A stretch of 49,923 nucleotides of DNA from Bacillota bacterium (lineage in GTDB: Bacteria; Bacillota; Clostridia; Oscillospirales; SIG627), in NCBI GenBank assembly GCA_029006345.1, contig JAQXGK010000006.1, positions 1-49,923 of the forward strand, read 5' to 3'. The notes below the pieces were generated by a model. That model was not told the DNA's origin and searched no databases. It saw nothing but the letters and a program-made list of their open reading frames with translations. Of the stretch, positions 49,539-49,923 are shown one piece after another (positions within the stretch are counted from its first letter, which is position 1; each line of letters opens with the position of its first letter). Made by a program: the position numbers and the translations under genes.

Positions 49539-49923
49539 ACTGTTTTTGCTGCGGAAAGCCGCTGAAAACCGAAAATGATAACGGCTGGCATAAGGCGTGT
49601 ATCAAGCGTTTTTTCGGTACTGCAAATATTCCCGAAATTGAAATAGATGAAAATACCTTGGAATCCCTCGCCGCTCAGAGCACAAGTAAAGGCCTTACAG
49701 TTCCGGGGGTGCAGAAAAAGCTGTCATTGCATTTGAGCACGGACAATCACAATCCCCGCCTTACTTTGGTGAATTACCCTACGGGATATATCTTAAAGCC
49801 GCAGGTGAAAGAATTTGAATGCTTGCCCGAAGCCGAGCAGCTTGTTATGACGATGGCAGACGCCACAGGCATTTCCACCGTGCCCCACGCACTGATCAAA
49901 AGCGGAGATAATCTTGCGTATAT
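49535..49923 (+). CDS. HipT-like kinase toxin, N-terminal part, cut by the window end
   Basis: The frame runs off the window after 129 codons. It begins with a short cysteine/histidine cluster (NCFCCGKPL ... GWHKACIKRFF), a likely zinc site seen on many Firmicute HipA-type kinases. The glycine-rich loop GLTVPGVQKKLSLHL follows, then GYILKPQ with the ATP-site lysine. E. coli HipA and HipT kinases phosphorylate aminoacyl-tRNA synthetases (GltX and TrpS); the target here is unknown. GGAGG lies seven bases before the ATG. The serine that is autophosphorylated in HipA (in ISIAGAQ) lines up with the Thr of LTVPGVQ by eye. Confidence 0.82.
   Translation, partial: MNCFCCGKPLKTENDNGWHKACIKRFFGTANIPEIEIDENTLESLAAQSTSKGLTVPGVQKKLSLHLSTDNHNPRLTLVNYPTGYILKPQVKEFECLPEAEQLVMTMADATGISTVPHALIKSGDNLAY

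Overview
The window looks like a chromosomal segment of a spore-forming Gram-positive anaerobe of the class Clostridia, probably an Oscillospirales/Ruminococcaceae-type gut or rumen bacterium. This rests on the rpmH-rnpA-yidD-yidC-jag-mnmE-mnmG-rsmG operon, a SleC/Csp spore-germination cassette, a T-box leader, a cohesin/dockerin pair, SLH domains, and many near-consensus promoters with 17-bp spacers. Most of it is moderately GC-rich, roughly 50-55% by eye. Two stretches, about 37.9-39.9 kb and 47.7-49.9 kb, are clearly AT-rich and look acquired. No tRNA, rRNA, IS element or CRISPR array was recognised.

Layout. 0.1-0.4 kb: a small zinc-ribbon protein and a shared terminator. 0.4-3.8 kb (minus): membrane nucleotide-sugar dehydratase, YlmH and TrmO. 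4.0-5.6 kb (plus): an XRE repressor-like domain fused to an ADP-ribosylglycohydrolase, with dyads over its promoter and RBS. 5.6-13.1 kb (minus): an envelope block with two PpiC/PrsA-type foldases, a membrane-anchored UshA-like protein lacking its metal motifs, and an LtaS-like sulfatase with unusual C-terminal additions. 13.2-20.3 kb (minus): the rpmH to rsmG operon, with no dnaA beside it. 20.4-22.6 kb (minus): ECF S component, lectin-fold protein and type II pantothenate kinase, probably pantothenate uptake and CoA synthesis. 22.7-27.4 kb: SleC-like cortex hydrolase divergent from two Csp-type subtilases. 27.4-33.3 kb: aminotransferase, Gfo/Idh/MocA oxidoreductase, Trp T-box with stand-alone TrpB2, PAP2 phosphatase, and LD-carboxypeptidase. 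33.3-37.7 kb (plus): polA, tcdA, luxS and a small membrane protein.

37.7-39.9 kb: a structured intergenic stretch, then an AT-rich orphan gene of unknown function between two hairpins. 39.95-41.6 kb (minus): a large membrane protein of unknown function. 41.7-44.2 kb (plus): an ArsR/HMA/P1B-ATPase metal-efflux operon with an overlapping double operator. 44.3-47.3 kb (minus): a two-gene unit in which the first protein carries a cohesin plus SLH repeats and the second is a papain-family protease ending in a dockerin. 47.6 kb: a truncated SpoVT/AbrB-type gene. 47.8-48.7 kb (minus): a membrane protein. 48.9 kb to the end: a HipBST-type three-gene toxin-antitoxin locus with three identical-arm operators; its last gene runs off the window.

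The most noteworthy candidates are the cohesin-SLH/dockerin-protease pair, the XRE-ADP-ribosylglycohydrolase fusion with its dyads, the HipBST locus, the UshA-like pseudoenzyme, and the AT-rich island at 38-40 kb. All functions are inferred from reading the sequence; no database search was possible.
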